DNA of 64,000 nucleotides from JAZKDW01 sp040387375 (GTDB lineage: Bacteria; Pseudomonadota; Gammaproteobacteria; Burkholderiales; Burkholderiaceae_D), in assembly GCA_040387375.1 (NCBI GenBank), contig JAZKDW010000021.1, forward strand, positions 22,518 to 86,517. Reading direction: 5' to 3'. Shown piece by piece: positions 1 to 10,827 of the stretch; positions within the stretch are counted from its first letter, which is position 1; each line of letters starts with the position of its first letter. The notes under the pieces are model-generated. The model was given only the letters and a program-made list of their open reading frames with translations, searched no databases and was not told the DNA's origin. The translations under genes and the position numbers were made by a program.

Positions 1-1
1 G

Positions 2-640
2 GCACCGGAACAACAGGCGCCGGCACAGGCGCCGGCGCCGGCGCCTGCAAGCGGCACGCAAAACAAGATGACGTTTTTCGTGACCAGCACCGGCTCCGGA
101 AGAGGAGCCAATCTGGGAGGCCTGGCTGGCGCAGACCAGATCTGTCAGTCGCTGGGAAATGCGGCAGGCGCCGGCAACCAGACCTGGCGCGCCTACCTTA
201 GCAACAGCGCGGTCGGCGGCGCGGCAGCGGTCAATGCGCACGATCGTATTGGCAACGGCCCGTGGCACAACGCAAAAGGCGACCTCATCGCCCGCAATGT
301 CGATGAACTCCACGGCAATAATAATTTGAACAAGCAGACCGCACTCACCGAACGCGGGGAAATTGTGAACGGCCGCGGCGATACACCAAACATGCACGAC
401 ATGCTCACCGGCTCGCAGCCCGACGGCCGGGCATTCGCGGGCAACAAGGATATGACTTGCGGTAACTGGACCAAGAGTGGCGAAGGTTCTGCCATGCTAG
501 GCCATCACGACAGGATCGGATTACGCGATGACGATGCATCCCGCTCATGGAATTCGTCTCATCCGTCACAGGGTTGCAGCCAGGAGAATTTGCGCAAGAC
601 GGGCGGCAACGGTTTATTCTATTGCTTCGCCGCGAAGTAA
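2..640 (+). CDS. Lectin-like exported protein, 3' part only
   Basis: The frame is open from the first bases of the window, so the gene begins upstream. The visible part starts with an Ala-Pro-rich linker (about 20 residues of AP repeats encoded by GGCGCC-rich DNA). A compact domain follows, beginning FFVTSTGSGRGANLGGLAGAD and containing paired cysteines (DQICQSL, MTCGNW, QGCSQ, FYCFA). This pattern resembles the DUF1554 / C-type-lectin-like domain found in bacterial surface proteins, where an opening FVTS..GNLGGL.GAD..C is typical. An internal ATG at 68 would give a 190-residue product, but the in-frame linker upstream argues against it as the true start. The likely location is periplasm or cell surface. 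No ligand can be inferred. The family call is moderate, by motif resemblance only. Confidence 0.6.
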   Translation, partial: APEQQAPAQAPAPAPASGTQNKMTFFVTSTGSGRGANLGGLAGADQICQSLGNAAGAGNQTWRAYLSNSAVGGAAAVNAHDRIGNGPWHNAKGDLIARNVDELHGNNNLNKQTALTERGEIVNGRGDTPNMHDMLTGSQPDGRAFAGNKDMTCGNWTKSGEGSAMLGHHDRIGLRDDDASRSWNSSHPSQGCSQENLRKTGGNGLFYCFAAK

Positions 641-650
641 CAGCCTCATG

Positions 651-688
651 CAGATGCAGTTCCGGCGCCCGCTGGGCCACTGCATCTG
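651..688. other. Perfect 10-bp stem-loop between convergent genes
   Basis: CAGATGCAGT (651-660) is exactly complementary to ACTGCATCTG (679-688), with an 18-base loop. It lies between the stops of the lectin-like gene (640) and the leftward aldo/keto reductase (700). Seven A residues follow on the plus strand and there is no U-tract on either transcript's downstream side, so it is not a textbook intrinsic terminator. It may act as a 3'-end stabilising hairpin or a weak bidirectional terminator. Confidence 0.4.
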
Positions 689-699
689 AAAAAAACATT

Positions 700-1719
700 T
701 CAGGCCGCATTGCGCGGGCGTCGCCCGACTATGGGATACATCGGATCGTTATAGCCCGGCGTAGAAGCGTGACCGCTGACGACCAGACGGTTTACCAGCG
801 CCTCATCCTCGGTGGTGAAGTTATATGACAGTGCGGCAAAATAGTCATCCCATTGTTCTTCGGTACGCGGCCCTGCAATGGCCGACGTAATCAGGTGGTT
901 ATTCAGCACCCAGGCGAGGGCAAACTGGCCCGCCGTGATTCCGCGTGCCTCCGCCTGCCGCTTGATCTCCTGTGCAAGATGCAAGGATTCCGTCCGCCAC
1001 TCTGTCTGATGCATGCGAGTGTCCTTGTTTCCTGCGCGAGTACCCTCTGCCGGCGCCTGTGCCGGATCGTATTTTGCCGTGAGCACGCCGCGCGCCAGGG
1101 GACTGTAGCTGACCACCCCGATGCCGAAATAATCGGCTGCGGGAAGATGTTCCACTTCCGGCTGACGATTTACCAGGTTATATAAAGGCTGACTTGCCGC
1201 CGGGCGCGCGATTCCCAGCACGTCAGCGGTACGGCTGAATTCGGCCAGCTTCCACGACGGGTGATTTGACAGGCCGAAGTAACGTATCTTGCCTGCCCTG
1301 ACCAGATCGCCCAGCGCCTGCACCGTCTCTGCAATCGGCGTTTTATGATCCTCGCGATGCAAATAGTACAGATCGATATAGTCCGTATTCAGGCGCCTCA
1401 GGCTGGCGTCGATCGACTTCATGATATTTTTGCGCGACGCACCGCTATTATTCGGACCGCGGTCATCAGGATCCGGGTTGGCAAATTTTGTCGCCAGGAC
1501 CCACTGATCGCGATTGGCTGAGATCAGTCGTCCTACCGCGCCTTCCGATTTGCCGTCGTTGTAATTGTTCGCCGTGTCGATGAAATTGACGCCCTGCTCA
1601 AATGCCTTGTCCGTAATTCGGCGTGCCACCCTTTCATCTGTACGACCGCCAAACATCATTGTCCCAAGGCAGAGTTCCGACACCTTGATACCAGTCCTGC
1701 CCAAATTCCGATATTCCAT
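700..1719 (-). CDS. Aldo/keto reductase
   Basis: A 339-residue NADPH-dependent oxidoreductase of the AKR superfamily ((beta/alpha)8 barrel, cytosolic). The N-terminus MEYRNLGRTGIKVSELCLGT is characteristic. The catalytic tetrad can be placed: Asp in FIDTANNY, Tyr in NNYNDG, Lys in LATKFAN and His in YYLHRED. The C-terminal SAIAGPRTEEQWDDY segment matches the cofactor-binding region of YghZ/Kv-beta-like AKRs. The length is normal. The substrate is unknown; members reduce aldehydes and ketones. It is transcribed alone, convergent with the lectin-like gene and upstream (on the minus strand) of nothing obvious. Confidence 0.9.
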   Translation of the reverse strand: MEYRNLGRTGIKVSELCLGTMMFGGRTDERVARRITDKAFEQGVNFIDTANNYNDGKSEGAVGRLISANRDQWVLATKFANPDPDDRGPNNSGASRKNIMKSIDASLRRLNTDYIDLYYLHREDHKTPIAETVQALGDLVRAGKIRYFGLSNHPSWKLAEFSRTADVLGIARPAASQPLYNLVNRQPEVEHLPAADYFGIGVVSYSPLARGVLTAKYDPAQAPAEGTRAGNKDTRMHQTEWRTESLHLAQEIKRQAEARGITAGQFALAWVLNNHLITSAIAGPRTEEQWDDYFAALSYNFTTEDEALVNRLVVSGHASTPGYNDPMYPIVGRRPRNAA

Positions 1720-1875
1720 TCATGGCCTCCGCAATGAGTTGCCGTATTTTTTTTGAAGCATGTAAAAAATAAAGGAAAGAGCCTCCAGTCCTGGCTTTAC
1801 AGGCACTTGTCATGCGAGATAGTATGACAGCCAGCAAGGCTCGTGCGCGTCAAATAACAAATACATCCGGAACAG

Positions 1876-2439
1876 CTATCCCTGCTTCGGCTGATGACTC
1901 GGCGCAGGCACGCCGCCCAGCAGATCCACGAGTTCCTCCGCATGCTCCTCTTCCACTGCCAATATCTGTTCAAGCATGCGCCGGCTGGTCGGATCCTTGT
2001 CGCCAAGATAGCGAATCATTTCACTATAGCTCTCGATCGCAACACGCTCCGCAACCAGGTTTTCCTTGATCATTTCACCGAGCGATCCGGCGTTGACGTA
2101 TTCGGCATGGCTGCGGCTGCTTAAACCATCCGGTGAAAAATTCGGCTCGCCACCCAATTGCACGATGCGCTCCGCAATCATGTCCGCATGGCCTTGCTCT
2201 TCATTCGAGTGCGCCAGAAATTCCTCGGAAACCCCGTGCGAGTGTATGCCTCTTGCCATGAAATGATGTCGGCGGTAGCGCAGCACACAAACGATTTCCG
2301 TCGCCAGCGCTTCGTTCAGCAGTTTCAGGACGGTGTCGCGATCGGCGGCATACGCAGAAGTGACCGGACCGTCTTCGATATGCTGCCGCGCGCGATTGCG
2401 CAAGGTCTGTATATCGCTTAAAAAAGATGATTCATTCAT
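1876..2439 (-). CDS. Ferritin-like / bacterioferritin-type diiron protein
   Basis: 187 residues if started at ATG 2439, which has a GGAAGGA ribosome site about 8 bases upstream. A longer frame to 2505 lacks one. Four-helix-bundle metal ligands are visible: Glu in NEALATEIVCVLRYR, the EEQGHA motif in helix B, Glu in ENLVAERVAIESY, and EEEHAEEL in the last helix. This is the E...ExxH...E...ExxH pattern of ferritin-like diiron carboxylate proteins (bacterioferritin/DPS-like clan). It probably stores or detoxifies iron, or is a stress-associated relative. It lies directly downstream of the small conserved gene at 2489-2842 on the same strand with a 49-base gap, so the two are probably co-transcribed. 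Confidence 0.82.
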   Translation of the reverse strand: MNESSFLSDIQTLRNRARQHIEDGPVTSAYAADRDTVLKLLNEALATEIVCVLRYRRHHFMARGIHSHGVSEEFLAHSNEEQGHADMIAERIVQLGGEPNFSPDGLSSRSHAEYVNAGSLGEMIKENLVAERVAIESYSEMIRYLGDKDPTSRRMLEQILAVEEEHAEELVDLLGGVPAPSHQPKQG

Positions 2440-2488
2440 GGTGTCGTCCTTCCCAATAATGTTGATTGACCCGCACGATCCGCCCTCT

Positions 2489-2842
2489 TTACCCGGCACT
2501 GACATCGATCATCCCATGCAGGTGGGCCGCTGCATTCTGGATGTCATGGTATTTATATTGCCCGGCTCTGCTTTCAATCGTCAGGACCGCGCAACGATGA
2601 ATATTTTCAAAATCACCATAAGGAAACTTGTACCTGCCTTTAGTATTTTCGTTCTCGTCCTCATCGATTCCAAGATGCCATTTCGCATACTCTTCGAATC
2701 CATGTTGACGGATGAAGTCGTTCTCCTGCTGCGTCGAAGGCTGATGTTCGCTCCAGTCATCTCGTCCATCATCGACGAACTGTTGTTTCCTGACACGCTC
2801 GACGGCATGCGCATAGGCGCCTTGATTGAGTTTGACTGACAT
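2489..2842 (-). CDS. Conserved hypothetical protein, 117 aa
   Basis: The start was chosen at ATG 2842 because AAGGAGG lies about 7 bases upstream; the frame itself runs to 2908. The protein has no signal peptide or membrane segment. It is rich in charged and aromatic residues and carries the distinctive stretches DDWSEHQPS, KGRYKFPYGDF and AAAHLHGM, which I associate with a small conserved protein common in Burkholderiales and other proteobacteria. Its function is not known. The neighbouring ferritin-like gene and the excellent Shine-Dalgarno suggest a small stress-type operon, but that is inference. Confidence 0.8.
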   Translation of the reverse strand: MSVKLNQGAYAHAVERVRKQQFVDDGRDDWSEHQPSTQQENDFIRQHGFEEYAKWHLGIDEDENENTKGRYKFPYGDFENIHRCAVLTIESRAGQYKYHDIQNAAAHLHGMIDVSAG

Positions 2843-3035
2843 GAACAACCTCCTTACCTTAGACAGGTGAAGTTGCCAGTTTGTTTTCAAGGGACAGTGG
2901 AACTTCATATACAGCTAAAGTGTATGCAATTGTAATTTCGCGCTACCTTCCATTCAAGAAACGATATCTTGTAGACTTACCGTATTAGCAGTACTTGCCA
3001 TCAGGGCGATTTCCTTCATTCAGAAAGAGAAAAAT

Positions 3036-3644
3036 ATGAAAACGACACGTATGTTATTTGCCGGACTTTTGATGGCTTCGTCGGTGCCGATGGTCTCTTT
3101 TGCACAGGACTATCGCAATGACCCTCGTAATGACAATTATCGCGTGCCTGCGCCCGTCGCCGCTCCGATGCCTTCCAGCTTCCAGGATTCGGCTCGGGTC
3201 ACACGGTCCTTGCCCCGCTACGAGCGCGTCAACATTCCCGAGGAACAGTGCCGCATGGAGACCGAACGCGTGGATGGCGGCAATAACGGCGCTGGCACGC
3301 AAGGCCGCAGCATCGGCGGTTCTATCATCGGCGGCATCGCCGGCGCCGTGCTGGGCAACCAGGTCGGCGGCGGCAATGGCCGCACGGTAGCGACCGCCGC
3401 GGGTGCGATCGGCGGTGCGATGATTGGCGACCGGGTTGGCAGCAATATGGAAGCCAATCAGGGCTATCAGGGGCCGAGCGAACGGCAGGTGCGTCGCTGC
3501 ACGACGTTTAACCGCACTGAAGAGCGCATCGCCGGTTACGATGTGACCTATCAATATCAGGGCCGAAGCTACACGACAGTGATGCCAAACAATCCGGGCA
3601 ATAATGTACGCGTCAATGTGTCGGTAACGCCAGTCGCCTACTAA
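3036..3644 (+). CDS. Exported glycine-zipper (2TM) envelope protein
   Basis: 202 residues with a type I signal peptide (MKTTRMLFAGLLMASSVPMV, cleavage near SFAQ-D). There is no lipobox cysteine, so it is not a lipoprotein. Residues around 85-140 are a Gly-zipper: RSIGGSIIGGIAGAVLGNQV, then GRTVATAAGAIGGAMIGDRV. This is the 'glycine zipper 2TM' signature of SlyB/OsmB/PcP-like envelope proteins. Two cysteines flank the zipper (EEQCRME, RRCTTF). The C-terminal segment (YDVTYQYQGRSYTTVMPNNPG) matches the usual tail of this group. It probably contributes to outer-membrane stability. It ends at a strong terminator shared with rpoD. Confidence 0.85.
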   Translation: MKTTRMLFAGLLMASSVPMVSFAQDYRNDPRNDNYRVPAPVAAPMPSSFQDSARVTRSLPRYERVNIPEEQCRMETERVDGGNNGAGTQGRSIGGSIIGGIAGAVLGNQVGGGNGRTVATAAGAIGGAMIGDRVGSNMEANQGYQGPSERQVRRCTTFNRTEERIAGYDVTYQYQGRSYTTVMPNNPGNNVRVNVSVTPVAY

Positions 3645-3675
3645 AAACAAATGGCAAGATCGGCTTGCCGGATGT

Positions 3676-3713
3676 AAAAAAGCCCGCAAAGCATGTGCTC
3701 TGCGGGCTTTTTT
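3676..3713. terminator. Bidirectional intrinsic terminator (glycine-zipper gene / rpoD)
   Basis: AAAAAAGCCCGCA pairs with TGCGGGCTTTTTT around a short loop, with one mismatch further in (AAGCA/TGCTC). A-tract before and T-tract after make it functional in both directions. It serves the plus-strand gene ending at 3644 and rpoD ending at 3739 on the minus strand. Confidence 0.93.
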
Positions 3714-3738
3714 GTGACGCCGGGATCCGGCGAATAAA

Positions 3739-6210
<2,472 letters not shown>

Positions 6211-6383
6211 TGCGTAGATATCAGTTCCAGACCAGTATGGTCAATTTCATGTGCGACACGGATAACACCATCGGAATGGTCAAAGCGGATGGCATCAGTT
6301 TCAAGTTGTAGCGTTTGACGCGTCTCAGGCGAACAAGTTGCGACGATCGGCCGCAATTCAAGAGTAGCGGCACAGGCCGGCAC

Positions 6384-6608
6384 TCAGTGCGTCAAACTTA
6401 TCTGCTGTAGATAGAAGTCCTGGTCAAATGAGCGTTGAATTTCAAACACCCGGCCGATGTCATCGGCCACCTGATCACCAACATCAAGGGTGACGGCATT
6501 ATCCCACCCTGCGTTGCGTTGATCATGCTCGCCAAAAATACTTGCTGCAGGAAGGAGAAAAGCATGGGACACGGGGCGTCGGAAAAACGTCGCAAGCGCT
6601 AGCATCAC
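6384..6608 (-). CDS. Uncertain small open frame upstream of rpoD
   Basis: A 74-residue frame (GTG-ATG start at 6608) ending FDQDFYLQQISLTH. The same frame is open back to about 6735 without an ATG, so it may be a decayed gene rather than an intact one. I recognise no domain. The composition is less GC-rich than surrounding genes. There is no convincing ribosome site at 6608. The rest of the 841-bp interval 6211-7051 holds the orphan terminator and candidate small RNA listed separately, and otherwise nothing I can support. Confidence 0.22.
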   Translation of the reverse strand: MMLALATFFRRPVSHAFLLPAASIFGEHDQRNAGWDNAVTLDVGDQVADDIGRVFEIQRSFDQDFYLQQISLTH

Positions 6609-6797
6609 GTCGACGTCTCCCTTGGCATAACCGGCAATAGTGCGAAAGACCAGGCATTGCCCGGCAATGACGGCTTTTGTGTCATGCGAAAATTTTGTGG
6701 AAGTATGAATGATTGGGTTCAGTTTCTGTCACCCGGAGCGGCCGGTCTCATGTTTACGTTGTTTCAAGCTGTTTCCTGTTTCATCTGAAGGCAGAAT

Positions 6798-6826
6798 GAA
6801 AAAAAGCCCGCTAATTATAGCGGGCT
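6798..6826 (-). terminator. Orphan minus-strand intrinsic terminator
   Basis: AGCCCGCTA (6805-6813) pairs perfectly with TAGCGGGCT (6818-6826) across a 4-base loop. The A-run at 6799-6805 becomes a U-tract on a minus-strand transcript, and there is no T-run on the plus side. No protein gene on the minus strand ends near it, since the neighbour at 7052 runs rightward. Confidence 0.85.
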
Positions 6827-6986
6827 GAAATCTATTTCTTATGAGGAGAATAGAGGAGACAGGCAGATTATCTTGGATTCGTGCTTTTAAAGCCAATTTA
6901 TAAAGCGAATATCAGTCATGTACTTTGTGAATATCAGGAAAACCAGACCTATACCGCCGCCCTGAATTCCGGATATCCTTAGCTGT
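6798..6986 (-). ncRNA. Candidate small RNA ending at the orphan terminator
   Basis: Inferred from three signs. There is an intrinsic terminator with no upstream protein gene. A TATAAT hexamer on the minus strand at 6992-6997 has only a weak -35 (TTACTT, 17-bp spacing, 7015-7020). Two copies of CTCCTC on the minus strand (6853-6858 and 6843-6848) sit a few bases apart just before the terminator. Repeated CUCC motifs in a single-stranded region are a known way for small RNAs to pair with Shine-Dalgarno sequences. The transcript would be about 190 nt. I do not recognise it as 6S RNA or another known family. A short plus-strand peptide frame (20 codons from 6841) overlaps and is probably coincidental. 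Confidence 0.33.
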
Positions 6987-7051
6987 GCGAAATTATAGTC
7001 GCCGCAGCTTGTAAAAGTAAGGATCGGCGGCCTGAGCGATACGAAAAAATC

Positions 7052-7768
7052 ATGTCCGATAAAATGAAAATTCTACCGAACCACCTGAAACCGCACCGTG
7101 GCAGCCGCATCAGCTGGCTGCGCGCGGCGGTATTGGGCGCGAACGATGGCATCGTCTCGACCGCCAGCCTGTTGCTTGGCCTTGTTGCCGCGCATGCAAG
7201 CCATGCCACGATCATGATCGCCGGCATCGCAGCTCTGGTCGCCGGCGCCATGTCGATGGCGGCAGGCGAATATGTATCGGTGCAGTCGCAGGCGGATACC
7301 GAACAGGCGGACATCGAGCTTGAACGACATCATCTCAGGATGGACGAGTCAGGCGAACGCGAGGAACTGACCCAGATCTATATCGAACGCGGCCTGGAGC
7401 CGGCGCTGGCAAAGCAGGTTGCCAGGCAGCTCATGGCGCATGACGCATTGGGCGCACACGCGCGTGATGAACTTGGCATTACACCTGCGCTCAGTGCACG
7501 CCCGATACTGGCCGCGGGGACGTCGGCGGCGAGCTTTGCGATCGGCGCCGCCCTGCCCTTGCTGGTGACCTACTTCACCTCCCCGATGAACCTGACCCCG
7601 GTTCTTTCAGTGACCTCACTTTTTTTCCTGGCATTGCTGGGCGGTATTGCCGCGTATGCCGGCGGCGCCAACATCGCCGTGGGTGCGATGCGCGTTACGT
7701 TCTGGGGTGCGCTGGCAATGGGATTGACGGCCGCCGTCGGGGCAATGTTCGGGACGGCTGTCGGATAA
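7052..7768 (+). CDS. VIT1/CCC1 family Fe2+/Mn2+ transporter
   Basis: A 238-residue inner-membrane protein. The opening WLRAAVLGANDGIVSTASLLLGL is the hallmark first membrane segment of the VIT family (DGI.S). It is followed by AAGEYVSVQSQADTEQADIE, the cytoplasmic metal-binding stretch. The central soluble domain is HHLRMDESGEREELTQIYIERGL, and three further hydrophobic segments run to the C-terminus. The family moves Fe2+ or Mn2+ out of the cytoplasm. The start could also be the second ATG (7064); neither has a clear Shine-Dalgarno. It is monocistronic. Confidence 0.92.
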   Translation: MSDKMKILPNHLKPHRGSRISWLRAAVLGANDGIVSTASLLLGLVAAHASHATIMIAGIAALVAGAMSMAAGEYVSVQSQADTEQADIELERHHLRMDESGEREELTQIYIERGLEPALAKQVARQLMAHDALGAHARDELGITPALSARPILAAGTSAASFAIGAALPLLVTYFTSPMNLTPVLSVTSLFFLALLGGIAAYAGGANIAVGAMRVTFWGALAMGLTAAVGAMFGTAVG

Positions 7769-7839
7769 AAACGTGCCGCCGACCGGGCGGCAGGCATGAG
7801 GCGCCGCGATCCATCCTCGCGAATATCATTGGACGAAAA

Positions 7840-9411
7840 TCAGGATCGCTGGAATATGCCGCGCAAGGCCACCCGCCGGTGTTTCACCGGCAGCCTGGCG
7901 AGAGAACGCAAAAACCCGATATTGGCATCACACACCAGCGCGGATTGCCCCTGATAAGCGGCAGGCGTTTCGATGACCTTGACGTGTTGCGGCGACATTG
8001 CGTCAAACGCCATCCGCATTGCGGTGTCGAGCATGAACTGATCGGGATAACGCCGATCGGTTTGGGGCGCTGCATTCAAGGCTTCGATCAGGAATTCGTG
8101 CTCAAGATTGACAATCGCCGCAGGCAGGGTTCGTGTTACATCCAGCTGCGCCGCCAGCAGTTTTACGCAGGTCTCCGCGCCAAGTGCGCGCGCCGCTTCC
8201 AACTGGCTGACCGCCATCGTCAGATAGGCTTCGAGGATGTCATCGTCCGCGGTTTTCATCAGATGCGGAAAAAGGTCGTTCACCACCTGGCGCGTCGCAT
8301 ACCACATGTCGTCATCGTTACCCCCCTTTTCCCTGGTGGCCCACGCCACATCACCGGCATGCGCCAGCGTTCCGGGAAAACGCATGTCGATGGCCTGCCA
8401 GTATCTGCTATTGCGCATCATCAGCAGCAGTTCAGCCTTGGACGTATAGATCGATGCCTGCAGCACGGCTTCACCGCCCAGTGAAATGCGGGTGATCACG
8501 TTCGCGAGGATCAGTTCTTCCCTGGTTGGAAACCACATGTCGTTCGGCGCCGTGCGGCTGATCTTTTCAATGAAGTCATCCGGCAAGCGGGCACGGCGAT
8601 ACTGTTCCATCATCGCGCCCGTAGCCACAGCCTGCTCCTCCCTGGTCAGGCGGAGAAAGCTGGGCTGGTGGAATCCGATCCTGGCGTTGGGTGTCGATGC
8701 CCGATCCTTGCCAGCCAAAAATACCAGCGTGCAGGCGCTGGCGCACATGCCTTCGACATAGGTATCGAGTTTGCGATCATGAACAATACTGGCAATCCTT
8801 TCGGCTTCGAGCAGGCGTCCGCCGGGCGAGTCAAGGATCAGTGAATTTGCGCCGGAGGCGGCATTCAGCATCATCTCGATCTGGCGGGCGGACCCCTCTC
8901 TTAACATGCCGGTGAAGATGACCGCCTGGCCGTTGGCGGTGATCTTGACGCTGAACGCGCCCACAGGGTCCTGCCCGATCGCAATCAGGCTGAACTCCTT
9001 CAACTGCGGCAACCCGTCGGTGCTGAGCTTCATGACCATGGTGAGAACCCCAATGCCAACCATCACACGCGCAAGCCTTGCCCAGCCGGCGGAGCCGCCG
9101 CGCGACGCATGCAATCCCGCGGATCGCCACACGCCGACGATGGACCAGCACCAGATTGTTATCGTCACAAAAAAAGCGGCGACCGAGAGCGAAGCCAGCA
9201 GCCGCAGTGATCCGCCCATTGCAGGTAGCCGGTTGATGATGGTGGCGAGGATAATGGAAGTGAGGAAGGATACAAGGCAGCAGTTGACCCAGTACGACCG
9301 GCCCAGCCCAAGCTGGCCACGCCAGTGGCGCATCAGATAGTGTCCGCGCTGCAGTGGAGCAAACACTGGCGAGGCGGATTGGTCTGGTAGCGTATCGGTT
9401 GCTGAGTCCAT
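7840..9411 (-). CDS. Membrane-anchored ClpP/crotonase-fold protein
   Basis: 523 residues from ATG 9411; the frame is open to 9573, but that extension looks non-coding. Three membrane segments occupy roughly residues 35-125 (CLVSFLTSIILATI, LASLSVAAFFVTITIW, VMVGIGVLTMVMK). A ClpP-like periplasmic or cytoplasmic domain follows: IFTGMLREGSARQIEMMLN, SLILDSPGGRLLEAERIA, EGMCASACTLVFLAGKDR and RIGFHQPSF. The SPGG and CASAC blocks place the nucleophilic serine as in membrane-bound ClpP-class peptidases, and the His of GFHQP is a candidate catalytic base. The C-terminal 200 residues have no recognised fold. It probably degrades membrane or periplasmic substrates, though catalysis is unproven. No operon partners. 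Confidence 0.7.
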   Translation of the reverse strand: MDSATDTLPDQSASPVFAPLQRGHYLMRHWRGQLGLGRSYWVNCCLVSFLTSIILATIINRLPAMGGSLRLLASLSVAAFFVTITIWCWSIVGVWRSAGLHASRGGSAGWARLARVMVGIGVLTMVMKLSTDGLPQLKEFSLIAIGQDPVGAFSVKITANGQAVIFTGMLREGSARQIEMMLNAASGANSLILDSPGGRLLEAERIASIVHDRKLDTYVEGMCASACTLVFLAGKDRASTPNARIGFHQPSFLRLTREEQAVATGAMMEQYRRARLPDDFIEKISRTAPNDMWFPTREELILANVITRISLGGEAVLQASIYTSKAELLLMMRNSRYWQAIDMRFPGTLAHAGDVAWATREKGGNDDDMWYATRQVVNDLFPHLMKTADDDILEAYLTMAVSQLEAARALGAETCVKLLAAQLDVTRTLPAAIVNLEHEFLIEALNAAPQTDRRYPDQFMLDTAMRMAFDAMSPQHVKVIETPAAYQGQSALVCDANIGFLRSLARLPVKHRRVALRGIFQRS

Positions 9412-9662
9412 CGTTGTCGCGCCCCTGATTGGAGGAACCAGAGTATCGCCAAACGATATGGGTAAACGGGCATCGTGGTGCCCGGGCAACGGAAGGAGCG
9501 CGAGAATGAAAAGATCGGTGGTGGTCACTGCAATTACTGCTGCGTGAATACAACAGAAAGTGCATAGTCCCATTCGATCTTGCCGACGCCATGGTGCATG
9601 CCATCGCGCAGCGGTTCATGATACCGGCCGCCGTCAGGCGACATTGCATCGGGGCGATCCGA

Positions 9663-10379
9663 TTACTTCGACCGCCACTTTTTCGCATTGCCGGCTACGA
9701 TGCCGATTGCCGGATCCGGCGTACCAGACCATGTCAGTTCAACCACCCTGCCGCGCCGGACATTGCCGACCAGCGCCGGCCTGAAGCAGGCCAGGTTGGT
9801 GCCGCCCTCGTGCCGCACGCTGGGATAGAGAATGCCCATCGACCCTTCCTCCAGCAAACCCGCCGCCAGTTGCTGCGATGCGATATAGCTGTCCGGCTTC
9901 AGGCAGGCGGCGTACTCCTTGCGTCCGCGCAGGTCGTGAAACTCACTGGAGAAATCGGCCAGCAATGCCTGGTAGCTCACGCTATCGTCGAAACGGTCGA
10001 TTTCCTGGTATTCCACCGTCTTGTGGAAAATGATTTCGGCCAGCGCCGTGTCAGCGTCGAATGCGCAGTACCAGGCGCCGCGATCATCGCCATTGAAGCG
10101 GCTGCCCTCGGGACGTGCGTAAGTGTAAGCGGCGTTAATGATGCGGAAGTTCGGCACCCCGAATACCAGCTCGTCCACGCCTATTCCCGGCAGGCCGCCG
10201 CATTCTCCGATCAGGCGTGCATTGGTGGCGTTGTCCAGATCAAAGAGGTCGCGCAGATGATCCGCATCCTCGGCGATGGCCGCCAATACCGAATCCTCCT
10301 GGTCGGCAAAACGCGAAGGAATCAGGCGGCAAGTATCAAACTGGCGCAGCAGAACGACCGGCGGCAGGCGCATTGTCAC
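9663..10379 (-). CDS. RES-domain toxin of a RES/Xre toxin-antitoxin pair
   Basis: 238 residues. The RES fold is recognisable from RPEGSRFNGDDRGAWYCAFD (conserved Arg and Tyr), ALAEIIFHKTVEY (conserved Glu) and the later DLACF/NLACFRP stretch. RES toxins are related to ADP-ribosyltransferases; characterised members deplete NAD+ or modify a metabolic enzyme. It overlaps the antitoxin gene by 4 bases (ATGA), with antitoxin first, the usual order for this family. The length is somewhat above the typical 150-230 residues because of an N-terminal extension (QFDTCRLIPSRFADQEDS). Confidence 0.88.
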   Translation of the reverse strand: MTMRLPPVVLLRQFDTCRLIPSRFADQEDSVLAAIAEDADHLRDLFDLDNATNARLIGECGGLPGIGVDELVFGVPNFRIINAAYTYARPEGSRFNGDDRGAWYCAFDADTALAEIIFHKTVEYQEIDRFDDSVSYQALLADFSSEFHDLRGRKEYAACLKPDSYIASQQLAAGLLEEGSMGILYPSVRHEGGTNLACFRPALVGNVRRGRVVELTWSGTPDPAIGIVAGNAKKWRSK

Positions 10380-10813
10380 AGCCCGCCGCGTCGCGCATCC
10401 AGAAGCTTGCGCACGGTCTGCATGGCCAGCATGCCGCCGCCCAGCATGTACGCCAACGGCGTCCTGCCGCCGAAAATCACGTTCTTGTTAGGCAAGCTGA
10501 CCCATTCGTCGGCGAGCTTGTCGCCATAGAGGATATGCAAGCCTTTGTAAATGCCGATCAGATAGGAAATGCGTGTGATCCGATCAACTTCCAGCACGCG
10601 GTCGGGGTTCTTTTTCCATTCATAGAAGGCACTGTTGGACAGCCCGCCTAATAATTCGCGGGCATCTTCATCGCGCAGCTTCCATGCGCTGGCCAGCTTG
10701 AAAAAACCCTTGAGCGCCGACTTCGACAGGCGTTCGCGCTCGGACCTCGCATTCAGGTCAATGAAGGCTGCCGGCTCAAAGCGGCTGGAGGGGTAAGCAT
10801 AGGAAGGGGTCAT
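10376..10813 (-). CDS. Xre/MbcA/ParS antitoxin (DUF2384)
   Basis: 145 residues, the cognate antitoxin of the RES protein. An N-terminal HTH-like region (SALKGFFKLASAWKLRDEDARELLGGLSN) is followed by the toxin-binding segment RITRISYLIGIYKGLHILYGD and SLPNKNVIFGGRTPLAYML. The 'F.G.tPl..m..G' motif is the signature of the MbcA/ParS toxin-binding domain. GGAG lies 8 bases before ATG 10813. The gene is preceded by an inverted repeat (10828-10849) that probably mediates autoregulation. Translationally coupled to the toxin. Confidence 0.9.
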   Translation of the reverse strand: MTPSYAYPSSRFEPAAFIDLNARSERERLSKSALKGFFKLASAWKLRDEDARELLGGLSNSAFYEWKKNPDRVLEVDRITRISYLIGIYKGLHILYGDKLADEWVSLPNKNVIFGGRTPLAYMLGGGMLAMQTVRKLLDARRGGL

Positions 10814-10827
10814 CTGGAGTCTCCGTT

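Noticed and set aside
6564..6602. 12-codon frame with an excellent GGAAGGAG site on the plus strand
   Set aside because: Too short and antisense to another doubtful frame; the site is probably chance.
6798..6990. Could be 6S RNA
   Set aside because: The expected long closing stem with a central bubble is not evident, and the usual ygfA/zapA neighbours are missing.
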